Shown here piece by piece: positions 8,869 to 17,565 of a stretch of 64,000 nucleotides of DNA. Source of the stretch: Brucella anthropi ATCC 49188 (GTDB lineage Bacteria; Pseudomonadota; Alphaproteobacteria; Rhizobiales; Rhizobiaceae); NCBI RefSeq assembly GCF_000017405.1, contig NC_009667.1:186001-250000 (forward strand), written 5' to 3'. Numbering within the stretch: position 1 is the stretch's first letter; the number at the start of each line of letters is the position of its first letter. The notes under the pieces are model-generated. The model did no database searches and was not told the DNA's origin. It worked only from the letters and a program-made list of their open reading frames with translations. Both the position numbers and the translations under genes were made by a program.

Positions 8869-9114
8869 TTAGTGCAGCATTACCGTGCGCAGTTCATGGT
8901 CTTGCGCGCCTTGTAGCGCGGTGGCGCGGACATCGGAGAGCACGATTGGCTCACCGCTGGCGCCAAAAAGCGCCCAGAGCTCAAGGCCCGGCTCTATCGG
9001 TGGGAGGGCAGGGAAGCTGCGGGCAAGGTCATCTGAACGGATCTTGCGCACATAGGCAACTTCACCTTCGCCGAGATGGGCGAATTCATTTTCGGTGAAT
9101 ATATGTCTGTTCAT
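8869..9114 (-). CDS. DUF1150 family protein
   Basis: Small cytoplasmic protein of 81 residues with no known function, widespread in Rhizobiales. The sequence MNRHIFTENEFAHLGEGEVAYVRKIRSDD and a C-terminal half rich in short conserved strands (ELWALFGASGEPIVLSD) fit DUF1150. The ATG at 9114 is preceded by GGAGG with 8-base spacing; that GGAGG lies inside the alternative upstream start at 9129. It is downstream of the Hsp20 gene (103 bases) on the same strand, an arrangement common in this group, so it may belong to the same heat-shock unit. Confidence 0.8.
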   Translation of the reverse strand: MNRHIFTENEFAHLGEGEVAYVRKIRSDDLARSFPALPPIEPGLELWALFGASGEPIVLSDVRATALQGAQDHELRTVMLH

Positions 9115-9217
9115 GGTCTTAGCCTCCATTTCGTCGGCATGTCATTTGCGACCATGCCGCATCAGAGCTTCACATTTTCAGTATAGCGGTATTGTGCTGA
9201 ACAAAAACTGAACAAGC

Positions 9218-9640
9218 TCAGTCTTTCACCGCTATGCTGATTCGTTTAACCAGCCGTTCGGGTTCGGGGCGGTCGAGATCGATGGCCAAAAGGCCGTTTT
9301 TCAGGTCGCAACCGAGAACCCGCATACCGTCTGCCAGGACGAAAACGCGCTGGAACTGTCGGGCAGCGATGCCACGATGCAGAAATTCCCGTTCGGTATC
9401 GTCGGTCTGGCGTCCGCGGATGACGAGCTGATTGTCTTCCGTCATGACTTCGAGGTCTTCGCTGGCAAAACCGGCCACCGCCAAAGTGATGCGCAGACGT
9501 TCGGAACCCGTCTCGCCGCGCAGGCGTTCAATATTGTAGGGCGGATAACCGTCGCCGGATTTTGCGATCCGTTCCAGCGTTTTTTCCATCGTGTCGAATC
9601 CGAGCAGCAAAGGGCTCGAAAACGGTGTCATTCTTGTCAT
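9218..9640 (-). CDS. Small heat-shock protein, Hsp20/alpha-crystallin family
   Basis: ATP-independent holdase chaperone. The 140-residue protein carries an alpha-crystallin domain (about residues 35-130) with the strands ERLRITLAVAGFASEDLEVM and QLVIRGRQ, and the loop REFLHRGIAARQFQRVFVLADGM. The usual C-terminal I-x-I anchor appears as ISI close to the end. The start at 9640 matches the family N-terminus (MTRMTPFSSPLLLGFDTMEK) and has AAGGA upstream; the open frame continues to 9895, but the extra part lies over the promoter. A sigma-32-like promoter sits 70-100 bases upstream. Confidence 0.88.
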   Translation of the reverse strand: MTRMTPFSSPLLLGFDTMEKTLERIAKSGDGYPPYNIERLRGETGSERLRITLAVAGFASEDLEVMTEDNQLVIRGRQTDDTEREFLHRGIAARQFQRVFVLADGMRVLGCDLKNGLLAIDLDRPEPERLVKRISIAVKD

Positions 9641-9708
9641 TGCATCAGTCCTTGATGAGAAGCGACCGTTATGAAGAGAACCCTTACGGCGTATCTCCTC
9701 GCTAACTG

Positions 9709-9737
9709 ATATGGCTTGTGAAAAGCCTGACTTCAAG
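9709..9737 (-). promoter_or_regulatory. Sigma-32 (RpoH)-like promoter of the Hsp20 gene
   Basis: On the minus strand CTTGAA (9732-9737) and CCATAT (9709-9714) are separated by exactly 17 bases, close to the alphaproteobacterial RpoH consensus. The implied leader is about 60 bases long and contains the AAGGA ribosome site. A heat-shock gene directly downstream makes the assignment natural. Confidence 0.6.
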
Positions 9738-9750
9738 GGCCAATCCGGAT

Positions 9751-9777
9751 TCCTTCGTTTCAACTTAAAACGAAGGA
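9751..9777. repeat. Perfect inverted repeat upstream of the Hsp20 promoter
   Basis: Arms TCCTTCGTTT (9751-9760) and AAACGAAGGA (9768-9777) pair perfectly around a 7-base loop, 14 bases upstream of the -35 box. It could be an operator or a leftover terminator of the displaced neighbour. Confidence 0.6.
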
Positions 9778-9802
9778 GAAGTTCAGGATACCCGGCAATA
9801 TT

Positions 9803-10068
9803 AGGGTCAGGACCGATTAATTTGATGGAAATGGCACCTGAAATGACAAGGGCTGCTAGGAGAGACGCGAAGAACGGGGTGGTTTCCCCGGTCAAGCGGT
9901 TCGACGCAGCAGATCGCCAGTCATTTCGGTGTCCAGAGGATGTGGTCCATCCACCCGGCTACTTTGTCGAAAAAGCTCGAAAATGAACCACATTTCCTTC
10001 GCCTTTTCTCCTCGTATCCGAATGGATGGCCTCACACCATTTTCACCAAATTAATAGGTCCTGACCCC
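9803..10068. mobile_element. MITE-like element with terminal inverted repeats of about 30 bp
   Basis: The left end at 9803 (AGGGTCAGGACCGATTAATT, then TGATGGAAATGG) and the reverse complement of the right end (10068 backwards: GGGGTCAGGACCTATTAATT, then TGGTGAAAATGG) match at 28 of 32 positions. The 266-base element has no transposase frame, so it would be non-autonomous. It lies between the Hsp20 gene and the DUF2244 gene, ending 9 bases before the latter's stop codon. No clear target duplication is visible. Confidence 0.65.
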
Positions 10069-10077
10069 AGGGTGTTG

Positions 10078-10575
10078 CTATCGGCGTGCTTCTGAAAGCG
10101 CTGCACCGAAAGCGGTTGCGAAACTTTCGCGATCATCCTGGGAGAGGAAGTTTCCGATCGCGACACTCGCTTCACGGCTCTCCACGCTCATACCGGTAAT
10201 TCCGATATCCGGCTTTCGTGCAACCTTGAACCGTATCCAGAACGGATTGAAACGATGCGCAGTCATCTTGCCGGACGCTGCATATTTGCGAATATGCAGG
10301 GCAGAGCGGGACACGGAGATTTCCTCACGCGCGCGAGCAGACCGGTAATTCCAGCGAAAAGCCAGATAGATCAGCAGTACATCGAGACCGAAAAATCCGA
10401 AGATCGGCCATGCGCCGATGGACCAGAAAAGAATACCGACGAACATCCAGCAGCCGATCAGAGCGCTCATCAATATGGTGAAGCCCGTACGTCCCAGCGA
10501 ACGATAGGGGGTGAGGAGAGCTTCGAAAATGGGTTTGTCGAACCGATCAGGTTCTGCGCCGTCTGGGTGATGCAT
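10078..10575 (-). CDS. DUF2244 family membrane protein
   Basis: Inner-membrane protein of 165 residues with two adjacent helices (about residues 30-75, TGFTILMSALIGCWMFVGIL and the following FGFFGLDVLLIYLAFRWNY) and a cytoplasmic C-terminal domain with the basic, beta-rich segment typical of DUF2244. Function unknown. The start is uncertain: ATG 10575 is used, but the frame is open to a TTG at 10650. The gene is divergent from nth, and this pairing is usual in Rhizobiales. Its stop codon is 9 bases from the end of the MITE-like element, so the insertion may have set the present C-terminus. Confidence 0.75.
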   Translation of the reverse strand: MHHPDGAEPDRFDKPIFEALLTPYRSLGRTGFTILMSALIGCWMFVGILFWSIGAWPIFGFFGLDVLLIYLAFRWNYRSARAREEISVSRSALHIRKYAASGKMTAHRFNPFWIRFKVARKPDIGITGMSVESREASVAIGNFLSQDDRESFATAFGAALSEARR

Positions 10576-10670
10576 AGCATTCAGGTCGTCTGGCAGATTG
10601 TCCCGGCCTATACTGGCCTGCGGCAAGCTGCTGATTGTTTTGTCGATCAAGAAACTATTATAGAGACGGA

Positions 10671-11420
10671 ATGGAAAAGGCCAAAATCAAATCGCCTGTG
10701 AACGTTTCTGCCGCCACCCGCCCTCAACGTCGGGTGCGTGGTGCGCTTTATACGGCCGATGAAATCCATGAGATATTTCGCCGTTTCTCCATTCAGAGAC
10801 CGGAGCCGAAGGGCGAGCTTGAGCATGTGAATGCCTTTACGCTTCTTGTCGCCGTGGTTTTGTCGGCACAGGCCACCGATGCCGGGGTCAACAAGGCGAC
10901 GCGCGGGCTCTTCGCAATTGCCGATACGCCGCAGAAAATGCTGGCGCTGGGCGAAGAGAAAGTCGGCGACCACATTCGCACCATTGGTCTTTGGCGGAAC
11001 AAGGCAAAGAACGTCATTCTCCTGTCCGAAGCCTTGATCCGCGATCATGACGGAGAAGTGCCGGGGGACCGGGACGAACTGGTAAAGCTGCCGGGTGTTG
11101 GCCGCAAGACGGCCAATGTGGTGCTGAATATGGCTTTCGGCCAGCCGACAATGGCGGTGGACACGCATATCCTGCGCATCGGCAATCGGATTGGTCTTGC
11201 TCCGGGAAAAACGCCAGAGGCCGTGGAAGCCATCCTCGTCCGGGTCATCCCCGCAGAATACATGCTTCATGCGCATCACTGGCTGATCTTGCATGGGCGT
11301 TACGTGTGCAAGGCGCGCAAGCCGGAATGCGAGAAATGTGTGATTGCCGATATCTGCAAATATCCGGCGAAAACCTGCGACATTCCTGCGCCGCTTATCC
11401 CCTTGCCGCCGCAGGCGTGA
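10671..11420 (+). CDS. nth: Endonuclease III (DNA glycosylase/AP lyase)
   Basis: Base-excision repair enzyme that removes oxidised pyrimidines and cuts the abasic site. The 249-residue protein has the helix-hairpin-helix LPGVGRKTANVVL with the catalytic lysine, the catalytic aspartate in VDTHILR, and the C-terminal [4Fe-4S] motif C-x6-C-x2-C-x5-C (CKARKPECEKCVIADIC). The ATG at 10671 follows GAGACGGA. A 30-residue basic N-terminal extension before the core is common in relatives. Its 3' end overlaps the convergent CysZ-like gene by 26 bases. Confidence 0.94.
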   Translation: MEKAKIKSPVNVSAATRPQRRVRGALYTADEIHEIFRRFSIQRPEPKGELEHVNAFTLLVAVVLSAQATDAGVNKATRGLFAIADTPQKMLALGEEKVGDHIRTIGLWRNKAKNVILLSEALIRDHDGEVPGDRDELVKLPGVGRKTANVVLNMAFGQPTMAVDTHILRIGNRIGLAPGKTPEAVEAILVRVIPAEYMLHAHHWLILHGRYVCKARKPECEKCVIADICKYPAKTCDIPAPLIPLPPQA

Positions 11421-12123
11421 GCCGGGCTTCGCGTTGCGAGACAGCCTTGTGCAGATGGACCATCATCGTTGCCGCAAAAAGCGGTGTCAGCAGATTGACG
11501 ATGGGGATAGCCATGAAGCCTGCAATCAGCAGCCCGGCCAGGAAGACGGTTACGCTATAATGTGACCGTAGCGCCTTGGCCTCGGCTTCGGAATGATAAC
11601 GCATAGCGGCAAACTCGAAGAATTCCCGCCCGAGCAGATAGGCATTGATGACGAAGAAGGCGATCAGATTGACGCCGGGTATGAACAGCATGAACAGGGC
11701 GACGATGTTGCCGAGGATGACGATACCGAGGAATTTCAGCGAAACAACGATAGAGCGGCCGGTCGGCAAAGGCGTACCGGGTGGATCGTTCGGATAGTCT
11801 TCACGCTCGACCACTTCGGCGACGTCATCGAGAAACAGACCTGCCACAAGTGCAGTGACAGGTGCGATCATCAATGCGAGAACAAGCGCCAGACCAAGGC
11901 CTGCGACAATAGCGGCAACGATACCAAACCAGCCTGCCCATTCCGGCATGCCGGGCAGTATCTGCTCCATCCACGGCCAGGCAAAAGTAAAAAAGATTTG
12001 ACGAACTGCCGCCCAAAGACCGATCAGCAGCAACAGCGTCAAACCGAGAGTTTTCCAGAAAACTGCACGCAATTCTGGCGTGGTCAGGCGTTTCAGAGCT
12101 TTCAATGCAGCATCCAAGATCAT
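11395..12123 (-). CDS. CysZ-like EI24-domain membrane protein
   Basis: Polytopic inner-membrane protein of 242 residues in the EI24/CysZ family, some members of which take up sulfate. Four hydrophobic segments are visible: about residues 20-45 (FWKTLGLTLLLLIGLWAAV), 65-100, 130-165 (LGIVILGNIVALFMLFIPGV with the family-typical PGVNLIAF) and 195-220. The ATG at 12123 puts the first conserved helix near the start; ATG 12174 would add 17 residues. The sulfate genes elsewhere in the window fit but do not prove a sulfate role. Convergent with nth. Confidence 0.75.
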   Translation of the reverse strand: MILDAALKALKRLTTPELRAVFWKTLGLTLLLLIGLWAAVRQIFFTFAWPWMEQILPGMPEWAGWFGIVAAIVAGLGLALVLALMIAPVTALVAGLFLDDVAEVVEREDYPNDPPGTPLPTGRSIVVSLKFLGIVILGNIVALFMLFIPGVNLIAFFVINAYLLGREFFEFAAMRYHSEAEAKALRSHYSVTVFLAGLLIAGFMAIPIVNLLTPLFAATMMVHLHKAVSQREARLTPAAARG

Positions 12124-12289
12124 TTTCGACCCAATTCCGACTGTAGACGAAGATGGAAATAGGTATGCCTTCATCTTGGCGCAAGCTGCACTACCCACAA
12201 TGCGGGAGGCTTGCAGGGTAGCCAAAGGGGTTTCAAACCGCTAAACCGGCACCCACATGACTGCCGCATATCCGGCCCAACGCATGTCG

Positions 12290-12315
12290 CGGAAAAGTGC
12301 ATAGCGACTTTTCCG
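12290..12315. repeat. Palindromic repeat upstream of the adenosine kinase gene
   Basis: Arms CGGAAAAGT (12290-12298) and ACTTTTCCG (12307-12315) pair perfectly around an 8-base loop. This is a short Rhizobiales-type intergenic palindrome between two divergent genes. Confidence 0.55.
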
Positions 12316-12371
12316 ATGACGATCTGTTTTGCCGGATAGGAGACTAATCAAAAGGGGAGCTTCTCGCGCTC

Positions 12372-13367
12372 ATGGCCACATTCGACGTTCTTTGCATCGG
12401 CAATGCCATTGTCGATATTCTTTCGCGCACTGATGACTCTTTTCTGGAAACGAATGGAATCGTCAAAGGCGCGATGAACCTGATCGATGCAGAGCGTGCT
12501 GAATTGCTCTATGGCCGGATTGCAGGTCCGGCAACAGAAATGTCGGGTGGCAGTGCCGGAAATACCGCAGCAGGTGTGGCAAGCCTTGGCGGACGCTCGG
12601 CCTATTTCGGCAAGGTTGCGACCGATCATCTGGGCCGTGTTTTCGCGCATGATATCCGCGCGCAAGGCGTTGCATTCGACACCCGTCCGCTGGAAAAGGG
12701 ATCGCCGACTGCTCGCTCCATGATTTTCGTGACGCCGGATGGCGAACGCTCGATGAACACCTATCTCGGTGCCTGCGTGGAACTCGGACCGGAAGATGTC
12801 GAAACCTCCAAGGTGTCCGATGCGAAGGTGACCTATTTCGAAGGCTATCTGTGGGACCCGCCGCGCGCGAAGGAAGCCATCGTCATGGCATCGAAGATCG
12901 CGCACGAAAAGAAGCGCCAGATGGCGATGACGCTTTCCGATCCGTTTTGTGTCGACCGGTATCGCGAAGAGTTTCTGGAACTCATGCGCTCGCGCACTGT
13001 CGATATCGTTTTCGCCAATGAGGATGAGGCCAAGTCGCTCTATAAGACGAAGTCGCTTGAAACGGCGATTGCCTCCATGCGCATGGACTGCGCGCTTTCG
13101 ATCATCACCCGTTCGGAAAAAGGTGCGGTCGTCGTCACACCTGACCAGACCTTGACTGTCCCAGCCATTGAAATCGACGCGCTGGTCGATACGACCGGCG
13201 CAGGCGATCTCTACGCAGCTGGTTTCCTTTACGGTTATACGAACGAGCGTTCACTGGAAGATTGCGCCCGTCTTGGTTCATTGGCGGCGGGGCTTATTAT
13301 CCAGCAGATGGGGCCGCGTCCGCAGCTCAGCCTGCAGGCCGCTGCAGGCCAGGCTGGCCTTGTTTAA
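12372..13367 (+). CDS. Adenosine kinase, PfkB/ribokinase family
   Basis: Cytoplasmic sugar/nucleoside kinase, most likely phosphorylating adenosine to AMP; this is the usual annotation of the family in Brucella. The 331-residue protein has the first PfkB signature around GGSAGNTAAGVASLGGRSAY (residues about 56-75) and the second, DTTGAGDLYAAGFLYGY, whose aspartate is the catalytic base (about residue 279). The NEDEAKSLY segment is the ribokinase NxxE-type motif. Substrate choice within the family cannot be read from sequence with certainty. Confidence 0.85.
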   Translation: MATFDVLCIGNAIVDILSRTDDSFLETNGIVKGAMNLIDAERAELLYGRIAGPATEMSGGSAGNTAAGVASLGGRSAYFGKVATDHLGRVFAHDIRAQGVAFDTRPLEKGSPTARSMIFVTPDGERSMNTYLGACVELGPEDVETSKVSDAKVTYFEGYLWDPPRAKEAIVMASKIAHEKKRQMAMTLSDPFCVDRYREEFLELMRSRTVDIVFANEDEAKSLYKTKSLETAIASMRMDCALSIITRSEKGAVVVTPDQTLTVPAIEIDALVDTTGAGDLYAAGFLYGYTNERSLEDCARLGSLAAGLIIQQMGPRPQLSLQAAAGQAGLV

Positions 13368-13370
13368 GAT

Positions 13371-14027
13371 TTATTCCGGCCTGATGATCCGGTCGCGCTG
13401 AAGCTCTTCTTCAGTGCGTCCGGGGCGGCTTTTATAGACGGGCAATGTCCAGCCGAAATAAAGTGCGCCGCCGCGAATGAGAAACGCGGTCAGAGCCGCT
13501 GCAATCGCACATATAGCTGGCTCGACCTGCAACCAGGCAAGCAGGACATAGAGACACGCACCGGCAAGCGAAGCCGTGACATAGATTTCGCGACGCATTA
13601 GCACGGAAGGCTCGCCCGCCACCATATCGCGCAATATGCCGCCCAGAGTGGCTGTTGAAATGCCGGTCACAATGGCGACGGATGGTCCGAAACCGAGCGC
13701 CAGTCCCTTGGCTGCACCTATTACGGTATAGGCGGCCATACCAATGGCATCGAGCCAGAGCAGGACTCGATAGCGCGACTCGACCATGTGTGCGGTGAAA
13801 TAGACAAAGATAGCCGCCAGCGTACCCGCCAGCAGATAAGTCGGCTCGACAACCCAGAAAACCGGTGCACCGAGGACGAGATCGCGGAACGTTCCGCCGC
13901 CAATACCGGTGATATTGGCAAGGAACAGAAAACCGATGATATCGAGCTGGCGTCGCGATGCTGCAAGAGCGCCGGTCGCAGCGAAAACGAAAACGCCTGC
14001 GAAGTTCAAAAACTCAGGAATCGTCAC
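13371..14027 (-). CDS. TRIC/UPF0126 family cation channel
   Basis: Seven-helix inner-membrane protein of 218 residues made of two repeats, with the conserved glycine-rich stretches ANITGIGGGTFRDLVLG and STATLGGILRDMVAGEPSVL that identify the UPF0126/TRIC fold, a trimeric potassium-selective channel in studied members. I chose the GTG at 14027 because GGAGGAG lies 8-9 bases upstream; an in-frame ATG at 14045 lacks such a site. Its stop is 3 bases from the convergent adenosine kinase stop. Confidence 0.85.
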   Translation of the reverse strand: MTIPEFLNFAGVFVFAATGALAASRRQLDIIGFLFLANITGIGGGTFRDLVLGAPVFWVVEPTYLLAGTLAAIFVYFTAHMVESRYRVLLWLDAIGMAAYTVIGAAKGLALGFGPSVAIVTGISTATLGGILRDMVAGEPSVLMRREIYVTASLAGACLYVLLAWLQVEPAICAIAAALTAFLIRGGALYFGWTLPVYKSRPGRTEEELQRDRIIRPE

Positions 14028-14100
14028 GCTGCAGCTCTCCTCCACACTTCCAGTGACAATTTTTCACCGGTTCGCGCCAATAGCAATATGCACCTTAGAG

Positions 14101-14141
14101 CATAATCCGACCGGAGTGAAACGAGGATCGATAAGATTATG
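14101..14141. repeat. Palindromic intergenic repeat
   Basis: Arms CATAATC (14101-14107) and GATTATG (14135-14141) flank CGACCGGAGTGAAACGAGG, a layout seen in many Brucellaceae intergenic repeats. It lies upstream of the TRIC gene. Confidence 0.5.
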
Positions 14142-14222
14142 ATTAAAATAGAATAGGTTAGACCGCTGATCCGATCCAGTCAGATCGAAATGCGCTCTAT
14201 CGCAAACTGGACTGCAGATATG

Positions 14223-14250
14223 AAAAGAGCGGCAGACAAAGCCGCCGCTC
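14223..14250 (-). terminator. Terminator after grpE
   Basis: On the minus strand a 7-bp GC-rich stem GAGCGGC/GCCGCTC with a 10-base loop is followed by TTTTCA, 29 bases after the grpE stop. Confidence 0.7.
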
Positions 14251-14278
14251 CAATACTCATCCGTTATTGCTGATATAA

Positions 14279-14965
14279 TCAGCCATTGCCTTCGGAAGCG
14301 CCGTTGTCGGCAGTCGCCTTCGGGCCGCCTTTGGACACACCGACCATGGCCGGGCGCAGAACACGGTCGCCGATGGCGTAACCATCTTGCACGACCTGCA
14401 CGACGGTGTTGTTCGGCAAATCCGGATTAGGCACTTCGAACATGGCCTGATGGAAGTTCGGATCGAACTTCTCGCCTTCCGGTTCAAGTTTCTTGACGCC
14501 GTGACGCTCCAGAGCCTGCAGCATGGCGCGTTCGGTCATTTCGACGCCGTCTGCGAGCGACTTCAGGCTGGCATCGGTCGCCAGAGCATCAGCAGGAATA
14601 GCGTCGAGCGCACGGCGGAGATTGTCAGAGACCGACAGCATGTCGCGAGCGAAGTTGGTCACGGCATAGGTGCGCGCATCTTGCACATCGCGCTGGGTGC
14701 GCTTGCGAAGGTTTTCCATCTCGGCTGCAGCACGCAGGAGCTGATCCTTCAGCTCGCCATTGTCAGCTTCGAGCATCGCGATCCGGTTTGCGGTTTCATC
14801 TACTGCCGCTTCGGCTTCGTCTTCGGCAACTTCCGCACGAGCTTCAGCCTTGCGCGCTTTCAGAAAATCGTCGGCAGCTCGGTTCAGCGCCTCACGATCC
14901 CGGGGATTGTTGATGTCGCGCTGCTCAAGATCGGGGTTCTGGGATTTGTTTTTTTCGTCAGCCAT
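14279..14965 (-). CDS. grpE: Nucleotide exchange factor GrpE
   Basis: Co-chaperone that releases ADP from DnaK. The 228-residue protein has a charged N-terminus, a long coiled-coil (about residues 50-110), the dimer/head segment [42 protein letters not shown], and the beta-domain with [44 protein letters not shown]. It lies downstream of hrcA on the same strand, 106 bases away, the usual heat-shock arrangement, and has its own heat-shock-like promoter and a terminator. Confidence 0.95.
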   Translation of the reverse strand: MADEKNKSQNPDLEQRDINNPRDREALNRAADDFLKARKAEARAEVAEDEAEAAVDETANRIAMLEADNGELKDQLLRAAAEMENLRKRTQRDVQDARTYAVTNFARDMLSVSDNLRRALDAIPADALATDASLKSLADGVEMTERAMLQALERHGVKKLEPEGEKFDPNFHQAMFEVPNPDLPNNTVVQVVQDGYAIGDRVLRPAMVGVSKGGPKATADNGASEGNG

Positions 14966-15000
14966 AATGCTACTTCCGTCTTGAATATCTTCTGGGGCGG

Positions 15001-15029
15001 ATATCGAGTTTCATGCCAGTAAAATCAAG
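15001..15029 (-). promoter_or_regulatory. Candidate sigma-32 promoter of grpE
   Basis: On the minus strand CTTGAT (15024-15029) and CGATAT (15001-15006) are 17 bases apart, near the RpoH consensus. It is weaker than the Hsp20 promoter in this window. The implied leader is about 30 bases. Confidence 0.4.
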
Positions 15030-15071
15030 GTCTATTTTCAGGGACTTGGTTTGTCCCGGCAAATCTCACAG

Positions 15072-16142
15072 TTACCGCAGGAGCCGGGAAACGATCTGAG
15101 CGGTGTAGTCCACCATGGGAACGATCCGCGCATAGTTGAGCCGTGTGGGCCCAATGACTCCCAGAGCACCAATAACCCTTTGCTCGCTGTCGCGATAGGG
15201 GGCGACCACCAGCGATGAGCCGGAAAGGGAGAAAAGCTTGTTCTCCGAACCAATGAAGATGCGGACACCCGAACCGGCTTCGGCGAGATCGAGAAGCTGG
15301 ACCATGCCGTCCTTGGTCTCAAGATCATCGAACAGATGGCGCAGGCGCTCGATGTCTTCCTGCGCATGGATGTTTTCCAGAAGATTGGCGCGACCGCGAA
15401 CGATCAGCCGCGCCGGTTGATCCGTTCCAGCCCCGCTCCAGACCGCCAGCCCTTGGGCAACAAGTTCCTGCGATAGCTGATCGAGTTCCTGCCGTGTTTC
15501 TTCCGTCAGCTTTTTCAATTCGGCTTTGGCTTCGGAAAGCGTGTGGCCATGGATGTGTGCGTTGAGAAAGTTCGATGCCTCGACCAGCTGCGAATTGCTG
15601 ATGCCGACGGGCAGATTGACGACGCGGTTTTCGACATCGCCGTTCTGCATGACAAGAACAGCCAGTGCCCGTGTCGGTTCGAGACGAACGAATTCGATGT
15701 GCTTGAGTGCCCCTTCCGCTTTGGTGGCAAGCACGAGGCCCGCGCCGCGCGACAGACCTGAAAGAACTTGGCTTGCCTCGGTAAGAACGCTTTCGACCGA
15801 ATTGTTCATTCCGGCGGAACGAACCTGCGCCTCAATGGAGGAGCGTTCCTCCGGCGGCAGATCGCCCACTTCGAGAAACGCATCGACAAAGAAGCGTAGC
15901 CCGATCTGGGTCGGCAGGCGTCCGGCTGAGACATGCGGTGCGTAGATGAGACCCAGATGCTCGAGATCGCTCATCACATTGCGGATCGTGGCAGGTGAAA
16001 GCGTGTGTGGCAGCAGTCGTGAGAGATTGCGCGAGCCAAGCGGATCGCCATCGTTCAGATAGGTTTCCACAATCAGCCGGAAAATATCGCGCGAACGCTG
16101 GTCGAGCGAACTCAAAAGCTGGTGTTCCGGCGTTTTCATCAT
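15072..16142 (-). CDS. hrcA: Heat-inducible transcription repressor HrcA
   Basis: Repressor that binds CIRCE elements in front of chaperonin genes and needs GroEL to stay active. The 356-residue protein has an N-terminal winged helix (about residues 1-80, [20 protein letters not shown] and [20 protein letters not shown]) followed by the GAF-like and dimerisation domains ([40 protein letters not shown]). The ATG at 16142 matches the family N-terminus [21 protein letters not shown] found no CIRCE sequence (TTAGCACTC-N9-GAGTGCTAA) in its upstream region, so autoregulation is not supported here. Confidence 0.93.
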   Translation of the reverse strand: MMKTPEHQLLSSLDQRSRDIFRLIVETYLNDGDPLGSRNLSRLLPHTLSPATIRNVMSDLEHLGLIYAPHVSAGRLPTQIGLRFFVDAFLEVGDLPPEERSSIEAQVRSAGMNNSVESVLTEASQVLSGLSRGAGLVLATKAEGALKHIEFVRLEPTRALAVLVMQNGDVENRVVNLPVGISNSQLVEASNFLNAHIHGHTLSEAKAELKKLTEETRQELDQLSQELVAQGLAVWSGAGTDQPARLIVRGRANLLENIHAQEDIERLRHLFDDLETKDGMVQLLDLAEAGSGVRIFIGSENKLFSLSGSSLVVAPYRDSEQRVIGALGVIGPTRLNYARIVPMVDYTAQIVSRLLR

Positions 16143-16160
16143 AATATGGTCGCGAACCCT

Positions 16161-16232
16161 AGTGTGGCTTTGAATCCGAAATTCGTTCACAGCGCTGTTC
16201 CCAGATGATGCGAATTTCGGATTCGCCACACT
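16161..16232. promoter_or_regulatory. Long imperfect inverted repeat between hrcA and rph
   Basis: The left arm 16161-16185 (starts AGTGTGGC, ends GAATCCGAAATTCG) and right arm 16211-16232 are complementary over 22 positions except for a 3-base bulge TTT in the left arm. It fills much of the control region of the two divergent genes. It could be an operator, or a repeat-type element. Confidence 0.55.
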
Positions 16233-16400
16233 GGAAATAGCATACGCCAAATATAAGGTCGCAAGTCAAAGCGTCAAAGCCTTTAGGCTATAGTGACAGG
16301 CCTCTCAACATCTCTGACGGTTTTTCGGGCAGAATGGCTTTCTATTTGCGACCGGGAAGCCTAAAAAGCCGCACCGGAAAAATGAATCGAGGAATTTTCT

Positions 16401-17117
16401 ATGCGTCCATCCAAGCGTGCGGCTGACGAAATGCGTGCCGTTTCTTTCGAACGCGGCATCTCCAAACATGCCGAGGGCTCCTGCCTCGTCAAGTTTGGCG
16501 ATACGCATGTGTTGTGCACCGCAAGCCTTGAGGAAAAGGTGCCGGGCTGGATGCGCAATACGGGCAAGGGCTGGGTCACGGCGGAATACGGCATGCTGCC
16601 GCGTTCGACCGGCGACCGCATGCGCCGCGAAGCCGCTGCCGGTAAGCAGGGCGGACGCACGCAGGAAATCCAGCGTCTGATCGGACGCTCCTTGCGCGCC
16701 GTCGTGGACATGCAGGCACTTGGCGAAGTACAGATCACGGTAGATTGCGATGTCATTCAGGCCGATGGCGGCACGCGGACGGCAGCCATCACCGGCGGCT
16801 GGGTAGCGCTTCATGAATGCCTGCGCTGGATGGAAGCGCGCCAGATGGTGCGCGTCGAGAAGGTTCTGAAAGATCATATCGCGGCGATTTCCTGCGGCAT
16901 CTACGAGGGTGAGCCTGTGCTTGATCTGGACTATGCCGAAGACTCTGTCGCCGAGACCGACAGCAATTTCGTGATGACCGGCAAGGGCGGAATTGTCGAA
17001 ATTCAGGGAACGGCGGAAGGTGCGCCTTTCTCGGAAGAAGAGTTTGCCAATCTGATGAAGCTGGCTCGCGGCGGCATTGATCGCCTTGTGTCCTTGCAGA
17101 AGATGGCCGTCGCCTGA
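16401..17117 (+). CDS. rph: Ribonuclease PH
   Basis: Phosphate-dependent 3'-5' exoribonuclease that trims tRNA 3' ends. The 238-residue protein is a complete RNase PH: N-terminal [20 protein letters not shown], the phosphate-binding RS/GR segment [21 protein letters not shown], and the catalytic-domain motif [19 protein letters not shown]. Located directly opposite hrcA, the typical Rhizobiales layout. It heads a rightward run with a VOC protein, rdgB and hemW. Confidence 0.95.
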   Translation: MRPSKRAADEMRAVSFERGISKHAEGSCLVKFGDTHVLCTASLEEKVPGWMRNTGKGWVTAEYGMLPRSTGDRMRREAAAGKQGGRTQEIQRLIGRSLRAVVDMQALGEVQITVDCDVIQADGGTRTAAITGGWVALHECLRWMEARQMVRVEKVLKDHIAAISCGIYEGEPVLDLDYAEDSVAETDSNFVMTGKGGIVEIQGTAEGAPFSEEEFANLMKLARGGIDRLVSLQKMAVA

Positions 17118-17158
17118 TAGGAACGAGGTCTGCTCCATACACCGAGGAGACTTCATCC

Positions 17159-17563
17159 ATGCGCGCAGCACGCATCCTTGAAACGGCGCTCTATGTCCGC
17201 GATGTCGCGGAGGCTATAGAGTTCTATCACGGCATTATGGGTCTGGAGCCGGTCGGGAAAGTGAGCGAGCGCAACGCATTTTTCCGGTGCGGCGACGGCA
17301 TATTGCTTCTCTTCAAGGCCGAAGAGACGTTGAAGCCGCCATTGCCAGAGCACTTGCCCGTGCCGTCCCATGGCACAAGCGGTCCCGGCCATGTATGTTT
17401 TGCTGCAAGCCGCGAGGAGATGGAACGCTGGCGCAACCATCTGGCAAAACATGGCATAGCAATCGAGGCCGAGTTCGACTGGCCGAATGGTGCGCATTCG
17501 ATCTACTTCCGTGATCCATCCGGCAATTCATTGGAGATTGCCGAACCCAAACTGTGGAACTGA
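17159..17563 (+). CDS. VOC-superfamily (glyoxalase-like) protein
   Basis: Cytoplasmic 134-residue protein with one complete vicinal-oxygen-chelate domain: beta-alpha-beta-beta-beta repeats beginning [20 protein letters not shown] and ending [20 protein letters not shown], where the terminal glutamate is a usual metal ligand. This places it near lactoylglutathione lyases and fosfomycin/bleomycin-resistance folds, but the substrate is unknown. GAGGAGA lies 8 bases upstream of the ATG. rdgB follows 2 bases after its stop, so the two are translated from one message. Confidence 0.82.
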   Translation: MRAARILETALYVRDVAEAIEFYHGIMGLEPVGKVSERNAFFRCGDGILLLFKAEETLKPPLPEHLPVPSHGTSGPGHVCFAASREEMERWRNHLAKHGIAIEAEFDWPNGAHSIYFRDPSGNSLEIAEPKLWN

Positions 17564-17565
17564 AA

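Noticed and set aside
9641..9895. An N-terminal extension of the Hsp20 gene to 9895
   Set aside because: The extra 85 codons run across the sigma-32 promoter, the hairpin and part of the MITE-like element, and the family N-terminus is at 9640.
16143..16400. A CIRCE element for HrcA
   Set aside because: I looked for TTAGCACTC-N9-GAGTGCTAA on both strands here and found only an unrelated inverted repeat.
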